DNA from: Actinoplanes aureus
Lineage (GTDB): Bacteria > Actinomycetota > Actinomycetes > Mycobacteriales > Micromonosporaceae
NCBI RefSeq assembly: GCF_015704865.1
Contig: NZ_JADQTO010000007.1
Span: 1 to 64,000, forward strand
Direction: 5' to 3'
DNA length: 64,000 nt
In this document: positions 43,269-52,516 of the stretch, piece after piece
Numbering within the stretch: position 1 is the stretch's first letter
Layout of the letters: each line of letters starts with the position of its first letter
Notes under the pieces: model-generated
Database searches by the model: none
What the model was told of the DNA's origin: nothing
What the model saw: only the letters and a program-made list of their open reading frames with translations
Translations under genes and position numbers: made by a program

Positions 43269-44528
43269 ATGGAGATGGATGGAATTCGGTCGGTGGAGCT
43301 GGCCGCTCCGGCCGGCCGTGCCGGACGCCGCGGATGGCGCGCGGCCGTGGTCACACTGCTGGCGGGCACTCTTCTGCTGACCGCCGCGTGCAGCGGCGGT
43401 GACGACTCGCCGTCGTGGCAGGGTGGCGGAAACGGTGCCGCCGCCTCCGAGGCGCCGTCGCCGGAGCCGACGCTGAGCACGGTCGCGGTGACCTCCCCCG
43501 CGGCCGACGCGACCGGCGTCGAGGCCTGGTCCGACGTGAAGTTCAACAGCGAAGACCCGGAGAACACCACCGTCAAGGTGACCGACGCCAAGGGCGACGA
43601 GGTCAAGGGCGCCGTCGACAAGGACGAGAACCTCTGGCGTCCGACCGAGTCGATGGAGTGGGGCAAGAAGTACACGGTCACCGTCACCACGCCCGAGGCC
43701 GAGGGCAAGAACAACACCACCACCAGCTCGTTCACCGTGATGAAGAAGCCGGCGAACCTGGTACGGGTGACGAGCTTCCTCGCCGACGGGCAGACCGTCG
43801 GCGTGGGTATGCCGCTGATCATGCGGTTCGGGCGGGCCATCCCGGAGAAGTACCGGGCCGACGTCGAGCGCAAGATGGTGGTCACCGCCACTCCGGCACA
43901 GGAGGGCGTCTGGCACTGGACCAGCCCGACCGAGGTGCACTACCGGCCGCAGACGTACTGGAAGGCCGGCTCCAAGGTCTTCTACAAGGTGCAGCTCAAG
44001 GGCGTGAAGATGGGCGACGGGTGGTACGGCAGGTCCGATCTGACCGTCGACATGAAGATCGGCCGCTCGATGATCATGACCGTCTCGAACAAGACCAAGA
44101 AGATGACGGTCAAGCAGGACGGCAAGGTCATCAAGACCATCCCGGTGAGCCTGGGCAAGCCGAAGACCCCGTCCTCCAGCGGCACCATGGTCGTGATCGA
44201 GAAGAAGGAACACACCGTCTTCGACACGCTGGATGAGCTGGGCCCCGAGGAGGGCTACCGCACCGAGATCGACTACGCGCAGCGGATCACCTGGAGCGGG
44301 CAGTTCATCCACGCGGCTCCGTGGTCCGAGGGTGTGCAGGGCCGGAGCAACGTCTCGCACGGCTGCGTCAACGTGTCGATGGCGATGGGCAAGTGGCTCT
44401 TCGACCGCACGCTGATGGGCGACGTGATCACGGTCACCGGTACCGAGGAGAAGTTGAAGAACGGTAACGGCTGGACCGACTGGAACATGAGCTGGGCGGA
44501 GTACAAGAAGGGCAGCGCGCTGCACTGA
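43269..44528 (+). CDS. L,D-transpeptidase lipoprotein (second of tandem pair)
   Basis: A 419-residue paralogue. ATG 43269 follows GAGGAG by three bases and removes an N-terminal stretch read from 43206. A membrane helix with lipobox LTAAC (TLLLTAACSGG) is preceded by 33 residues, longer than in the first copy. Two Ig-like domains and the YkuD domain (IHAAPWSEGV...SHGCVNVS) follow in the same order, and the C-terminal NGWTDWNMSWAEYKKGSAL matches. The catalytic residues are complete. The two genes differ mainly in the Ser/Ala linker after the lipobox and in loops, so they arose by duplication and may act at different growth stages. Confidence 0.94.
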   Translation: MEMDGIRSVELAAPAGRAGRRGWRAAVVTLLAGTLLLTAACSGGDDSPSWQGGGNGAAASEAPSPEPTLSTVAVTSPAADATGVEAWSDVKFNSEDPENTTVKVTDAKGDEVKGAVDKDENLWRPTESMEWGKKYTVTVTTPEAEGKNNTTTSSFTVMKKPANLVRVTSFLADGQTVGVGMPLIMRFGRAIPEKYRADVERKMVVTATPAQEGVWHWTSPTEVHYRPQTYWKAGSKVFYKVQLKGVKMGDGWYGRSDLTVDMKIGRSMIMTVSNKTKKMTVKQDGKVIKTIPVSLGKPKTPSSSGTMVVIEKKEHTVFDTLDELGPEEGYRTEIDYAQRITWSGQFIHAAPWSEGVQGRSNVSHGCVNVSMAMGKWLFDRTLMGDVITVTGTEEKLKNGNGWTDWNMSWAEYKKGSALH

Positions 44529-44546
44529 TCTCCACCCGGCACGACG

Positions 44547-44574
44547 CGGGCTCGGTCTGGCGACCGGGCCCGCT
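44547..44574 (+). terminator. Terminator after the second L,D-transpeptidase
   Basis: Arms GCGGGCTCGGTC and GACCGGGCCCGC pair with one G-T around TGGC and are followed by TGTCTTTT. Confidence 0.85.
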
Positions 44575-44597
44575 GTCTTTTCCGTAGCCTGACTGGT

Positions 44598-44984
44598 ATG
44601 GCGCGATTCGTTCGCATTGCTGCTGTCCTGGCTCTCGTGCTGGGCGGCTGCTCATCCCCGGCCACCCCGGAGTCGAGTTCGAGCGGGAGCACCGGCCCGT
44701 CGCCTGTCGACGATCCGCCCGGGCTGATCACCTGCCTCGAGGTGGCGGCGGCCCTGCGCGACGCGACCCTGATGGATCCCGGCGTCGTGGACCGGATCGC
44801 CGCTTCCTCGGCCACCGCCGACGCTCCGGTGGCCGACGCGGCGACGGCACTGGCGGACGCGTACGCCCAAGCGGTTGCCGCCCGCGGCAGCGCCGCGGAG
44901 CCGGACGCCATCGCCGCGGTGAGCATCGCCGCCGCGGACATGTCCCGGACGTGCGGCGACAGCGGCCTGGAGTCGGTGCCCTGA
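44598..44984 (+). CDS. Small lipoprotein, unknown function
   Basis: A 128-residue lipoprotein with signal VLALVLGGC and cleavage before Cys18. A short Ser-rich linker is followed by about 85 Ala-rich residues predicted to be helical. Two more cysteines (LITCLEV and RTCGDS) may pair. No family is recognised. It follows the transpeptidase terminator and converges on the sigma-factor partner gene with only two bases between stop codons. Confidence 0.65.
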   Translation: MARFVRIAAVLALVLGGCSSPATPESSSSGSTGPSPVDDPPGLITCLEVAAALRDATLMDPGVVDRIAASSATADAPVADAATALADAYAQAVAARGSAAEPDAIAAVSIAAADMSRTCGDSGLESVP

Positions 44985-44986
44985 CC

Positions 44987-45748
44987 TCAGCCCTGGAAGA
45001 CCCCGATGACCTCGGCTCTCTTCTCGCCGGCCCGGGCGATCGCACCGTAGGTGTCGCCGCCGGGGTCGCGCTTTCCGGCGGCGTGCTGGTACTGCGCCGC
45101 GAAGACGTACTCGCCCGGGGCCAGGGTGCGTCCCTCGTTCAGCGTGTACCGGTAGATCAGCGCACCCTTCTCCTCGGCGACCGTCATGGTGATCATCTCG
45201 GTCGGTACCGAGGTCCACTTCCCGGTGTCCCTGACCCCCGCGGTACGCGCCACGCTGATCACCAGGTCGAGCGTCGTGATGGTCTCGGCGGTGGTCAGGG
45301 TGAGGTTGCCCTGCGCCCAGGTGTCGTTCGAGTGGCTGTCGAGGACCGCGGCCGAGCGGAGGAAGCCGGAGACCGGTTGCCACCGAATCGGCGGCGTGGT
45401 GGTGGTGGACGTGGTCCGATTGGGCCGGGTGGGCGCTGTGACGTCGTCCGGTGTGCTCGAAGGGGCGACGGTCGGTGCCGGTGAGAGGGCCTCCGTGGTG
45501 GGAGCCATCGAGGCGGCGGCAGGCGGCTCCGCCCCGCCGGAGCGGTCGCCGGTCAGCCTGATCCCGGCGAAGCCCGCCACCACGGTCGCCACGACCGAGG
45601 CCGCGGCGGCGACCGGGCGCAGTGCGGCGAACGCCCGTCGACTGCGCCGGTGCGCGATACGGGTGAGCATCGCCGCCCGGTCCGGGACGTGCCGCTCGGC
45701 CTCCTCACGCAGCACCGCACCCAGCTCGGGGTAGTGACGCTCAGCCAT
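44987..45748 (-). CDS. Membrane partner of SigE-family sigma factor (putative anti-sigma)
   Basis: A 253-residue single-pass membrane protein. Residues 1-40 are cytoplasmic and could bind a sigma factor, then one helix (VAAAASVVATVVAGFAGI, about 45-63) and a Ser/Thr/Pro linker lead to an external beta domain (WQPVSGFLRSAAVLDSHSNDTWAQGNLTL). No zinc HxxxCxxC motif is present, so it is not a classical ZAS anti-sigma factor. The start overlaps the sigma-factor stop by eight bases, which is the main evidence for a regulatory pair. The role is inferred from position. Confidence 0.7.
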   Translation of the reverse strand: MAERHYPELGAVLREEAERHVPDRAAMLTRIAHRRSRRAFAALRPVAAAASVVATVVAGFAGIRLTGDRSGGAEPPAAASMAPTTEALSPAPTVAPSSTPDDVTAPTRPNRTTSTTTTPPIRWQPVSGFLRSAAVLDSHSNDTWAQGNLTLTTAETITTLDLVISVARTAGVRDTGKWTSVPTEMITMTVAEEKGALIYRYTLNEGRTLAPGEYVFAAQYQHAAGKRDPGGDTYGAIARAGEKRAEVIGVFQG

Positions 45749-46253
45749 GGTGACCTCCCGTCGTCAGCGGCATGCCGCGCAGGTACTCACTCAACTGGGT
45801 GGCACCGCGTGAGGTGTGGCTCTTCACGGCACCGACCGAGATGCCGAGGATCGTGGCGACCTCTCGTTCCGGCACGTCGAACGCGTACCGGAGAATGACG
45901 CACTCGCGACGCCGCAGCGGAAGTCGCCGCAGCGCCGCACGCACGTCGAGGATCGCGGGGGTGTCGCTCTCGCCGCGCTCGCGGCGTAGCAGACCCAGTC
46001 GCAGCAGACCGGCCCGTTCCCGGCTCTGCCGCTTGATCCATTGACGGGCCAGGTTGGTCACGATGCCGCGGGCGTACGCGACCGGGCTCTGTGCCGCCTG
46101 CACTCGTTCCCAGTACCGCCACACCTCCACGAACGCGTCCGCCGCCAGGTCGTCGGCAGCCTGCGAGTCGCCGGTCACCAGGTAGGCGAGCCGGGACAGG
46201 TCGGCGTGATGGTCGTCGAAGAACCGCTGGAAGGCGTATTCGGCTTCGGACAA
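45741..46253 (-). CDS. SigE-family ECF sigma factor
   Basis: A 170-residue sigma factor of the SigE subfamily common in actinobacteria. Region 2 (LSRLAYLVTGDSQAADDLAADAFVEVWRYW) and region 4 (RRECVILRYAFDVPEREVATILGISVGAVKSHTSRG) are intact. It directs RNA polymerase to a small stress or envelope regulon. It is coupled to a downstream membrane gene that is the likely negative regulator. The regulon cannot be read from this window. Confidence 0.93.
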   Translation of the reverse strand: MSEAEYAFQRFFDDHHADLSRLAYLVTGDSQAADDLAADAFVEVWRYWERVQAAQSPVAYARGIVTNLARQWIKRQSRERAGLLRLGLLRRERGESDTPAILDVRAALRRLPLRRRECVILRYAFDVPEREVATILGISVGAVKSHTSRGATQLSEYLRGMPLTTGGHHG

Positions 46254-46460
46254 CGCGGCTGGTCCCGACCGTCAGGAGAGCCGCACGGAGTCTGCGGTGG
46301 TCTCCGTGGCATCGGCTGGCAGCGCCGAGAACGGCACGACAATGCGCTTCGCGAGCATCAGGGTCTCCCGGGGGACGAAGGTTGATCCACACCCCAGTGG
46401 CCCGGCGAGCCGGAAAGGTTGCCCACTTGCGAGAAATTTGGGAGCGATACCACGAGAAAA

Positions 46461-46489
46461 GGCCCCGCCGGATGACGGAGCCTCTCACA
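46461..46489 (-). terminator. Probable terminator of tRNA-His
   Basis: On the minus strand an imperfect stem AGGCTCCG/CGGCGGGGCCT around TCATC is followed by TTTTCTC. Confidence 0.6.
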
Positions 46490-46493
46490 TGGG

Positions 46494-46567
46494 GTGATCG
46501 ACGGGACTCGAACCCGCGACCCCCGGGACCACAACCCGGTGCTCTACCAACTGAGCTACGACCACCA
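46494..46567 (-). tRNA. tRNA-His (GTG)
   Basis: Cloverleaf with the encoded extra G at the 5' end that is specific to tRNA-His, acceptor GTGGTCG/CGATCAC, anticodon loop TTGTGGT (anticodon GTG), T arm GCGGG-TTCGAGT-CCCGT, and discriminator C. Confidence 0.95.
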
Positions 46568-46639
46568 TGACCGCGGAGCCGTTCCCACGGTGCCGGACAA
46601 TCATAGCGACAGCCCCGGGTAGCCCGTCGAGCGGGTTAC

Positions 46640-47236
46640 CTACAACTCGGCGGCGACCGCTCGGGCCGCCTCGACGTCCGGCCCGGGCAGCGGCACGAAG
46701 ACCGTGCGCCGGTAGTACTCCAGCTCGCGGATGCTCTCCCGGATGTCGGCGAGCGCCCGGTGCGACAGGCCCTTGGCCGGCTGGCCGAAGTAGACCCGCG
46801 GGTACCACCGGCGGCACAGCTCCTTGATCGAGGACACGTCGATCATCCGGTAGTGCAGGTGGGCGTCGAGCGCCGGCATGTCCCGGGCGAGGAAGCCGCG
46901 GTCGGTCGCGATCGAGTTACCGCAGAGCGGAGCGGTGCGCGGGTTCGGCACGTACTCCCGGATGTAGGCCAGGACGGCCTCCTCCGCCTCGGCCATGGTG
47001 ACGGTCGAGCGGCGGACCTCGTCGGTCAGGCCGGACTTGCCGTGCATGTCGCGCACCACCGGCGGCATCGCGTCGAGCGCCGCGTCGTCGGCGTGAATGA
47101 CCAGGTCGATGCCCTCGCCGAGCACGTTGAGTTCCGGATCGGTGACCAGGGCCGCGACCTCGATGAGCTTGTCCTTGCCCAGGTCGAGACCGGTCATCTC
47201 ACAGTCGATCCACACCAGAAGATCCGCCACGGGCAC
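46640..47236 (-). CDS. orn: Oligoribonuclease
   Basis: A 198-residue DEDDh-type 3'-5' exonuclease that degrades di- to pentaribonucleotides, including pGpG from c-di-GMP turnover. Asp11 and Glu13 in [12 protein letters not shown], Asp in [16 protein letters not shown], and His in [16 protein letters not shown] mark the active site; length and order match bacterial Orn exactly. GTG start at 47236. Cytoplasmic homodimer in the family. No operon partner. Confidence 0.97.
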   Translation of the reverse strand: MPVADLLVWIDCEMTGLDLGKDKLIEVAALVTDPELNVLGEGIDLVIHADDAALDAMPPVVRDMHGKSGLTDEVRRSTVTMAEAEEAVLAYIREYVPNPRTAPLCGNSIATDRGFLARDMPALDAHLHYRMIDVSSIKELCRRWYPRVYFGQPAKGLSHRALADIRESIRELEYYRRTVFVPLPGPDVEAARAVAAEL

Positions 47237-47400
47237 AGCCTACGCCGGGTGGCGGGCCGCTGTTTGACGCGTACGGCCGGTCACGGCCCGCCTTCGAGCC
47301 GTTTGTCCGCTTTGTGGCCGGGTCTTCCCACTTGGCCGGTTGCGGGGTAAAGTGTACTTAACGGACGAAGCCCCCCTTCGGTTACTCCGTTCCCCCCGGT

Positions 47401-47437
47401 AAAGGGCCCTCCGTGTCGGCAGCACGGAGGGCCCTTT
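47401..47437. terminator. Terminator hairpin between orn and AlkZ-like gene
   Basis: Perfect 15-base arms AAAGGGCCCTCCGTG around TCGGCAG, downstream of the stop of the minus-strand gene ending at 47465. Confidence 0.85.
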
Positions 47438-47464
47438 CAACGTCCGCACCCGGAACTCCCGGCT

Positions 47465-48583
47465 TCACGGCCGCCAAGATCGGTCGAAGTCGGCGCCCAC
47501 GGTCGAGCCGTCGGTCCAGCGGATCTCGGCCTCCCCGGCGGCATCCGGCGCCACGAACTCGACCAACCGGGCACCTTCCTCCTCGACCGCCGCGCGCGCC
47601 GCCGCACCGAGCGGCCGGAACGGTGCCACGGTCAGCGTCGCGCCCTTCATCGACCAGGTCGCCGCCACGAAACCGTCGACCAGGACGGTCGGACGCACGA
47701 TCGACCAGCCCGGCATGACGATCGGGCGGTCGCCCGGATGGATGATCCGGGCCCGGTCGGCGTGCCCGAGGACGGCGTTGTCGAACTCGGGCAGGAACAC
47801 CACCGGTGCCGGGTCGTCGGCGTCGGCGATAGGGGCGTCCGGTAGGTCGTACAGATCGGTCCCGTTCTCGTCGCGGAAGACCCGCAGCAGCGGGCGCATT
47901 TCCGCGAAGAGCGCGCCCAGGCGGGTCATGCCCGCAAAGACCTGAAGATCCTTGACCGACGCCGGGCCGAACGCCGCCAGGTAGCGCATCACCAGCGCCT
48001 CCGGGCTCGCGGCGGCCATCGGCCGCCCGAGCCGGGCCTCGGCCGGCACGCAGAGCACACGGCCGCGATGCCGCCACGTTCCGGCCGGCGGTGGGTGCAG
48101 CAGAGACAACCGCAGGTGTACGACGTACGTCAGCGACTGCGCGTCGTGACCGGGAAACCGCTCGATCAACCGCCGGGACAGCTCCGGCCGGGTCATCGGC
48201 CCGTCCGCCAGGATCCCCCGGGCGACAGCCTCGAACTCGGCCGGGTCCACGCCGTTCAGCCGCCCGCCGCGCCCGGCGAGCCGCTCCAGGGCCGGCTGGA
48301 GGGTGGGCCGGAGCCACAGGTAGTCGTCACCGGTGCTCAGGTGCTGGGTGCCTCGCAGCAGCGCGCTGCGCACCACTCCCCCGTCGTGCAGCAGCGAGGT
48401 CAGATCGTCGTGCCGGAACCCGGCCATCCGCGACCAGAGGCTCAGGTAGGGCGAGTCGGCCTCCTGCCCCTGCAACGCGACCAGATGCCCGACCACGTCC
48501 GCGGCCCGGCGCGGCACCCGTTCGGAGAGCAGTTGCCGGTGCAGGTAGGTCCGGTTCAGCTGGCGCGTCGTGAGGACTCTCAT
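47465..48583 (-). CDS. AlkZ-like winged-helix DNA glycosylase family
   Basis: A 372-residue protein of the HTH_42 family (tandem winged helices). ATG 48583 (MRVLTTRQLNRTYLHRQLL) is chosen over 48661, which lies outside the family homology. The LVALQGQEADSPYLSLWSR segment holds the QxQ-type motif near the catalytic region of the Streptomyces interstrand-crosslink glycosylase AlkZ. The remaining body has the wing repeats (SPEALVMRYLAAFGPASVKDLQVFAGM and GWSIVRPTVLVDGFVAATW). A DNA repair role is expected from the family. AlkZ-type proteins sometimes give self-resistance in biosynthetic clusters, but no such cluster is seen here. Confidence 0.85.
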   Translation of the reverse strand: MRVLTTRQLNRTYLHRQLLSERVPRRAADVVGHLVALQGQEADSPYLSLWSRMAGFRHDDLTSLLHDGGVVRSALLRGTQHLSTGDDYLWLRPTLQPALERLAGRGGRLNGVDPAEFEAVARGILADGPMTRPELSRRLIERFPGHDAQSLTYVVHLRLSLLHPPPAGTWRHRGRVLCVPAEARLGRPMAAASPEALVMRYLAAFGPASVKDLQVFAGMTRLGALFAEMRPLLRVFRDENGTDLYDLPDAPIADADDPAPVVFLPEFDNAVLGHADRARIIHPGDRPIVMPGWSIVRPTVLVDGFVAATWSMKGATLTVAPFRPLGAAARAAVEEEGARLVEFVAPDAAGEAEIRWTDGSTVGADFDRSWRP

Positions 48584-48651
48584 GGCGACCACGCTAGGCG
48601 GGATAGCGGTCAGTTTCCGTCCACAATCCCCGCTCGCGGCGGAGAAACGAG

Positions 48652-48681
48652 AGCGGCCCACCCGAAATCGGGTGGGCCGCT
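48652..48681. terminator. Terminator hairpin after the low-complexity envelope gene
   Basis: Perfect 13-base arms AGCGGCCCACCCG around AAAT, 14 bases downstream of the minus-strand stop at 48695. Confidence 0.85.
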
Positions 48682-48694
48682 GCGCGATGCTCGG

Positions 48695-51600
48695 TCAATT
48701 GCCGTCAGGCTCGCCCTGCGGGCGGTCACGCTCGGCCGGACGGCCCGCAACGGTACGCCGGCGGCGGCGCTCATTGGTGCCTGCCAGCAGTTCCGCCGCC
48801 TCCTCCCGGTAGCTGAGCGCCCGGTTGGCCGTCGCCCCCGATTCGGCCGCCCTGTCCTTCCGGCCTGCCGCCCTGTTCTCCTTTGTGACCCGCGGCGGCA
48901 CCTCGGACGCCGGCGCCTTGGGGCGCGGCACGCTGCCCCGGGCCGCTCGCAGGGAGTCCGGCGTGGCCGCGATCGGTGCCGGCGTTTCCGCCGGTTGCGT
49001 GGCTGGCTGTGCGTCTGCCGCTACCTGAGCGTTCGCTGGCTTCCCGGCGAGTTGCGCGGTGGTCTGCCCGTCTGCGGCAACCCGCGCGGCCGACTGCCCG
49101 TCCGCGCCCACCCGCACGTCCACAGGCATCGCGGCCAACGGCGCATCCACCGGCTTCGCGGCCAGCTGCGCGTCAGTCGGCTCGTCGGTTGTCTGAGCTG
49201 CCCGTGCGGCCATGGTCTCGGCCGCTTTGATCCAGGCCGCAGGGGCCCGCCGGGCCATCGGACTCGGCCGCGACGTCTTCCCAGCGATCCGGTTCTGAGC
49301 ACGGGACAGCGGGTGATCGGCCTGATCGGCACGCCCGGTCGCCTTTCGGCCGTTCCCCGAGCGGCCGGCATCGCCGGGCTTGCTCTGGCCCGGCACCGTC
49401 CGTGCCGGCCCGTCCAACTCCACCGAGTGCATCGACGCGCGCGGAGGCTGCGCGCTCGTAGCCGTCATCCCGGCGGGATGCGCGTCGGAACCTGCCGACG
49501 CCGGCTGGGCGGCAGCGTCCCCGGATGCCGGGTTACCAGCAGGCGGACGCCCGGACTCCGCGGCGTGCATCGAGGCCCGCCCCTGCGCGCCCGCTTTGCC
49601 CGCGGACACGGATTCGGCGGCCGACTTCGCCGCCACCGACTTTGCTGAATCCCCGCCCTTCGAACCCGCCGGCGCGGCGCCCAGGTCGGCGGACCTCGGC
49701 CTGGCCATTGAGGCGGGCTTCGCCGGATCCCTGCCGTCCGAGCTTGGCTGCCCGGCCGTCTTGTCGGTGGACGTGGGTTCGCCGGCCGAGACGGCGTCCT
49801 GTCCGGTGCGTCCGGCCGGGTTGACCGGCGGCCAGACCGGCGGCTGCTCGACGCCGGAAGCGGCGGTCTCGACAGCGGCATCGGTTGGAGTGCCCGCTTG
49901 CTCGGTCTGCGGCCCGGACTCCTCCGGCCGGACGTTCACGGCGGCGGGAGCAGCGGATGCCGTCGGCTGATCGGTAGTCACCGCGGACTTGGTGGCTGTG
50001 TTGGATCGCTCGGCGACGGCCCCCGGCTGGGGGGAAGCAGCCGGGGGCTGGGCGGCTGGCGCCGCCGGCCGCGCGGAAGCTGTTGACGGCTGGGTCGGGC
50101 CTGCCACGGGTCGCGGTACTGCGGGCGGGTTCTGCGGCTGCGGTTTCGCCGATCCGGTCCGGCCGGTGCCGAGCCGGGTCAAGCCGGTAGCGGTCCAATC
50201 GGTGGCCGCCGGACCGGTGTGCATCGCAATGCGCGACACGCCCGCGCTCGGCTGGGTCGTCACCTGCGGACGCGGGCTCGGCCGGGCCCCGGTCGGCGCG
50301 CCCGCGCCCCCGCGACCCTCCGGGCGGAGCTCAGCAACGACGTCGCCGGGCTTAGGTCGTCCGTCCGGCATTGCCCCGCTCTCATCGGCTGGCCCACGCT
50401 GCTTTCCCGCCGGCCCCGAGGACTCGGGACGGCTCTCACCAGCAACGTCTCGCCGCCCATCGGCTTCGGAGCCCACCGGCGAGCCAGCGACAGCCGGCTC
50501 AAGCTGGCCCTCCGTGAGCCGCGCGGCCTTTCCTGCCTGGCCGCCCGCCTTTTGGGCCGCCCCCTGCGCGGGCTTTTCAACCGGCCCGCTCACCGGACCG
50601 GCCACGTGTTCAGCAGCCGCCGGCTTGCCGGCCTGGCCCTTGGCCGCGCCGACTGACTTCTCCGGTCGGCCGCCTCCGGCAGCCGCCGACTTACCTGGCC
50701 GAGAATCTGCGGCCTCACCCGCAAGCTTTCCGCCAGCGCCCGCAGCCTCACCCGGAGTCCCGGTCGCAGGCTTTGCGGCCTCGCCATCAGCGGCATCCGC
50801 GGACATGCCACCGGACGCGGGCTTTATGGACCTGGTCTCGGGCTTCCCAGCCTGAGGGCCCGCAGCCTCATCCGCATTCCCGCCCGCAAGCTCCCCGGCC
50901 TGGCCATCGGCGGCATCCGCCGACGCGCCATCAGAAGTGGATTGAGGCTTGGGCTTCCCGGTCCGGTCATTCGCCGCATCCGCCGACGCAACAGTGGAGC
51001 CTGGCTTCGCAGACTGAGGCCCGGGCTTCCCGGCCTGGACGCTCGCCGCATCCACCGACCCGGCAACGGAGGCCGGCTTCGCGGATTGAGGCCCGGCCTT
51101 GCCGGCCCGGTCGCTCGCGGCATCCGCCGACGTGGCGGCGGGAGTGGGCTCGGTGGGTGTGGCCTCGCCCGTGCGCTGCTCGCCGGTGACCCGCTTCCTC
51201 GGGCCCGCGATCGGCATCCCGGCCGGCTTGGTGTCGCGGCCGCCGCCCTGGACCGGCGGCGTGTTCGCCGCCGACTTACGGGCGGCCGCCTCGGCGAGCC
51301 GGGCCGCTGCTCGGGCCTCGGTCTGGCGGGCCCGTTCCGGGGCGGTTGCCGCGACCCAGGCGCCGACCGCGGTGGCGCGGAATTCCGGCAGGTCGGTGGG
51401 GGCCGGGCTGCGCCGCCGTTCGTTGCGGCTGGCCGGCAGCGGGCCGGGGTGCATGCCGGCGAGGGCGGGTGTGTCGCCGAGCAGGTTCAGCGGTTGGCCG
51501 GGTGCGGGGGTGAACGCTCCGGCCGGGAGGACGTGGGCGATCGGCGGCGCCACTTCGGCGGGCGGTGCCGCAGCGGGGGCGTCGGCTAGGGTCACGGTTG

Positions 51601-52516
51601 TGCCGGCGGGCGCGGAGGTGAGGGCGATCGGTGCGGCTGCCGGGGCGGCGCCTCCGCCGGGCGGCAGCTCGGGCGTGTTCTTGCCGGCGGGCTGGGGCGG
51701 CCAGGAGAACTGCGGCAGCGCGGGCGGGCGGCTGGGGCGGGAGTCGGCGAGCGTACGCGGCCGGTGTGCCCCACCCTGCCGCCCGCCGCCGGACAGCGGC
51801 AGCGGCGCCCCGATGGCCTGCATCAAGTCGGGCACCTGGCTGGGTTCGACGACGTAGACCACCTCGCGCCGGCGACCCGGCCAGGCCAGCACGGTCACGC
51901 TGGCCATCACCAGCAGGGTGCCGAGGGTGAGCAGGCCCCAGGTGCTGGAGTTGAGCCAGCTGGGCCACACCTCGGCGGCCGAGGCGACCTTGTTGATCGG
52001 CTGGGCGGCCGGGTTCATCACGACCAGGCTGTACGGGCCGCCGGTGAGCTCACCGGGTGTCCAGCTGAGCTGGCCCTGCCCGGCCGTCGTCCAGAACGGC
52101 TGCCGGCCGGGCATGCCGGCCGGCCGGGTACGCCCGTCGACGCGGCCGACGGTCAGCGGGAGTGCCCCGGTGCCGATGTCGACGGCGTTGACCCGGGTGT
52201 GCGGGACGCCGGCCAGGTAGCGCTCGATGTCACGGGCGGGTGCCAGACCGACGAATGCGGGGCCGTTCAGGGTGACCGCGGAGAGCCGCAGCCGGGTGGC
52301 GCCGACCCGGGTGAACGGCGCGTCGTCGCGCAGCAGCCGGTCGACGTCGGGGACCACGAGGGCGTACCCCGGGACCGCGAGCTGGCGGATCTGGCCGCTG
52401 AACGCGCCACCGGGGTCGCGGTGCTGCATGAGCGCCCACAGTCCGCCACCGGCCAGCAGCGCGGGCAGTCCGATGGTCAGTAACAGCATGCCGAGGATCG
52501 TGCGGAACACCCGCAT
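48695..52516 (-). CDS. Giant low-complexity envelope protein, two membrane helices
   Basis: A 1273-residue protein. ATG 52516 is preceded by GGGGGAG. The first helix is at residues 6-30 (TILGMLLLTIGLPALLAGGG), then an external domain of about 150 residues (LRLSAVTLNGPAFVGLAPARDIERYL, GPYSLVVMNP), then a second helix (LLTLGTLLVMASVTVLAW) and a cytoplasmic-side tail of about 1000 residues made of Ala, Pro, Gly, Lys, Ser and Thr. Imperfect tandem repeats of about 24 residues (ADAASDRAGKAGPQSAKP-like) occur near 50,920-51,132. The C-terminus ends with a basic helix-like stretch (GTNERRRRRTVAGRPAERDRPQ). The tail should be disordered. No homologue is recognised. Function unknown. Confidence 0.8.
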   Translation of the reverse strand: MRVFRTILGMLLLTIGLPALLAGGGLWALMQHRDPGGAFSGQIRQLAVPGYALVVPDVDRLLRDDAPFTRVGATRLRLSAVTLNGPAFVGLAPARDIERYLAGVPHTRVNAVDIGTGALPLTVGRVDGRTRPAGMPGRQPFWTTAGQGQLSWTPGELTGGPYSLVVMNPAAQPINKVASAAEVWPSWLNSSTWGLLTLGTLLVMASVTVLAWPGRRREVVYVVEPSQVPDLMQAIGAPLPLSGGGRQGGAHRPRTLADSRPSRPPALPQFSWPPQPAGKNTPELPPGGGAAPAAAPIALTSAPAGTTVTLADAPAAAPPAEVAPPIAHVLPAGAFTPAPGQPLNLLGDTPALAGMHPGPLPASRNERRRSPAPTDLPEFRATAVGAWVAATAPERARQTEARAAARLAEAAARKSAANTPPVQGGGRDTKPAGMPIAGPRKRVTGEQRTGEATPTEPTPAATSADAASDRAGKAGPQSAKPASVAGSVDAASVQAGKPGPQSAKPGSTVASADAANDRTGKPKPQSTSDGASADAADGQAGELAGGNADEAAGPQAGKPETRSIKPASGGMSADAADGEAAKPATGTPGEAAGAGGKLAGEAADSRPGKSAAAGGGRPEKSVGAAKGQAGKPAAAEHVAGPVSGPVEKPAQGAAQKAGGQAGKAARLTEGQLEPAVAGSPVGSEADGRRDVAGESRPESSGPAGKQRGPADESGAMPDGRPKPGDVVAELRPEGRGGAGAPTGARPSPRPQVTTQPSAGVSRIAMHTGPAATDWTATGLTRLGTGRTGSAKPQPQNPPAVPRPVAGPTQPSTASARPAAPAAQPPAASPQPGAVAERSNTATKSAVTTDQPTASAAPAAVNVRPEESGPQTEQAGTPTDAAVETAASGVEQPPVWPPVNPAGRTGQDAVSAGEPTSTDKTAGQPSSDGRDPAKPASMARPRSADLGAAPAGSKGGDSAKSVAAKSAAESVSAGKAGAQGRASMHAAESGRPPAGNPASGDAAAQPASAGSDAHPAGMTATSAQPPRASMHSVELDGPARTVPGQSKPGDAGRSGNGRKATGRADQADHPLSRAQNRIAGKTSRPSPMARRAPAAWIKAAETMAARAAQTTDEPTDAQLAAKPVDAPLAAMPVDVRVGADGQSAARVAADGQTTAQLAGKPANAQVAADAQPATQPAETPAPIAATPDSLRAARGSVPRPKAPASEVPPRVTKENRAAGRKDRAAESGATANRALSYREEAAELLAGTNERRRRRTVAGRPAERDRPQGEPDGN

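Noticed and set aside
46439..46452. TGGGAGCGATACCA as a third CebR-like box
   Set aside because: Only 12 of 14 matches, and it lies between tRNA-His and a sigma-factor gene with no sugar role, so chance is likely.
50920..51132. Tandem repeats in the envelope gene as a CRISPR array
   Set aside because: Repeats are imperfect, contiguous and keep the reading frame. There are no spacers and no cas genes. No CRISPR array was found anywhere in the window.
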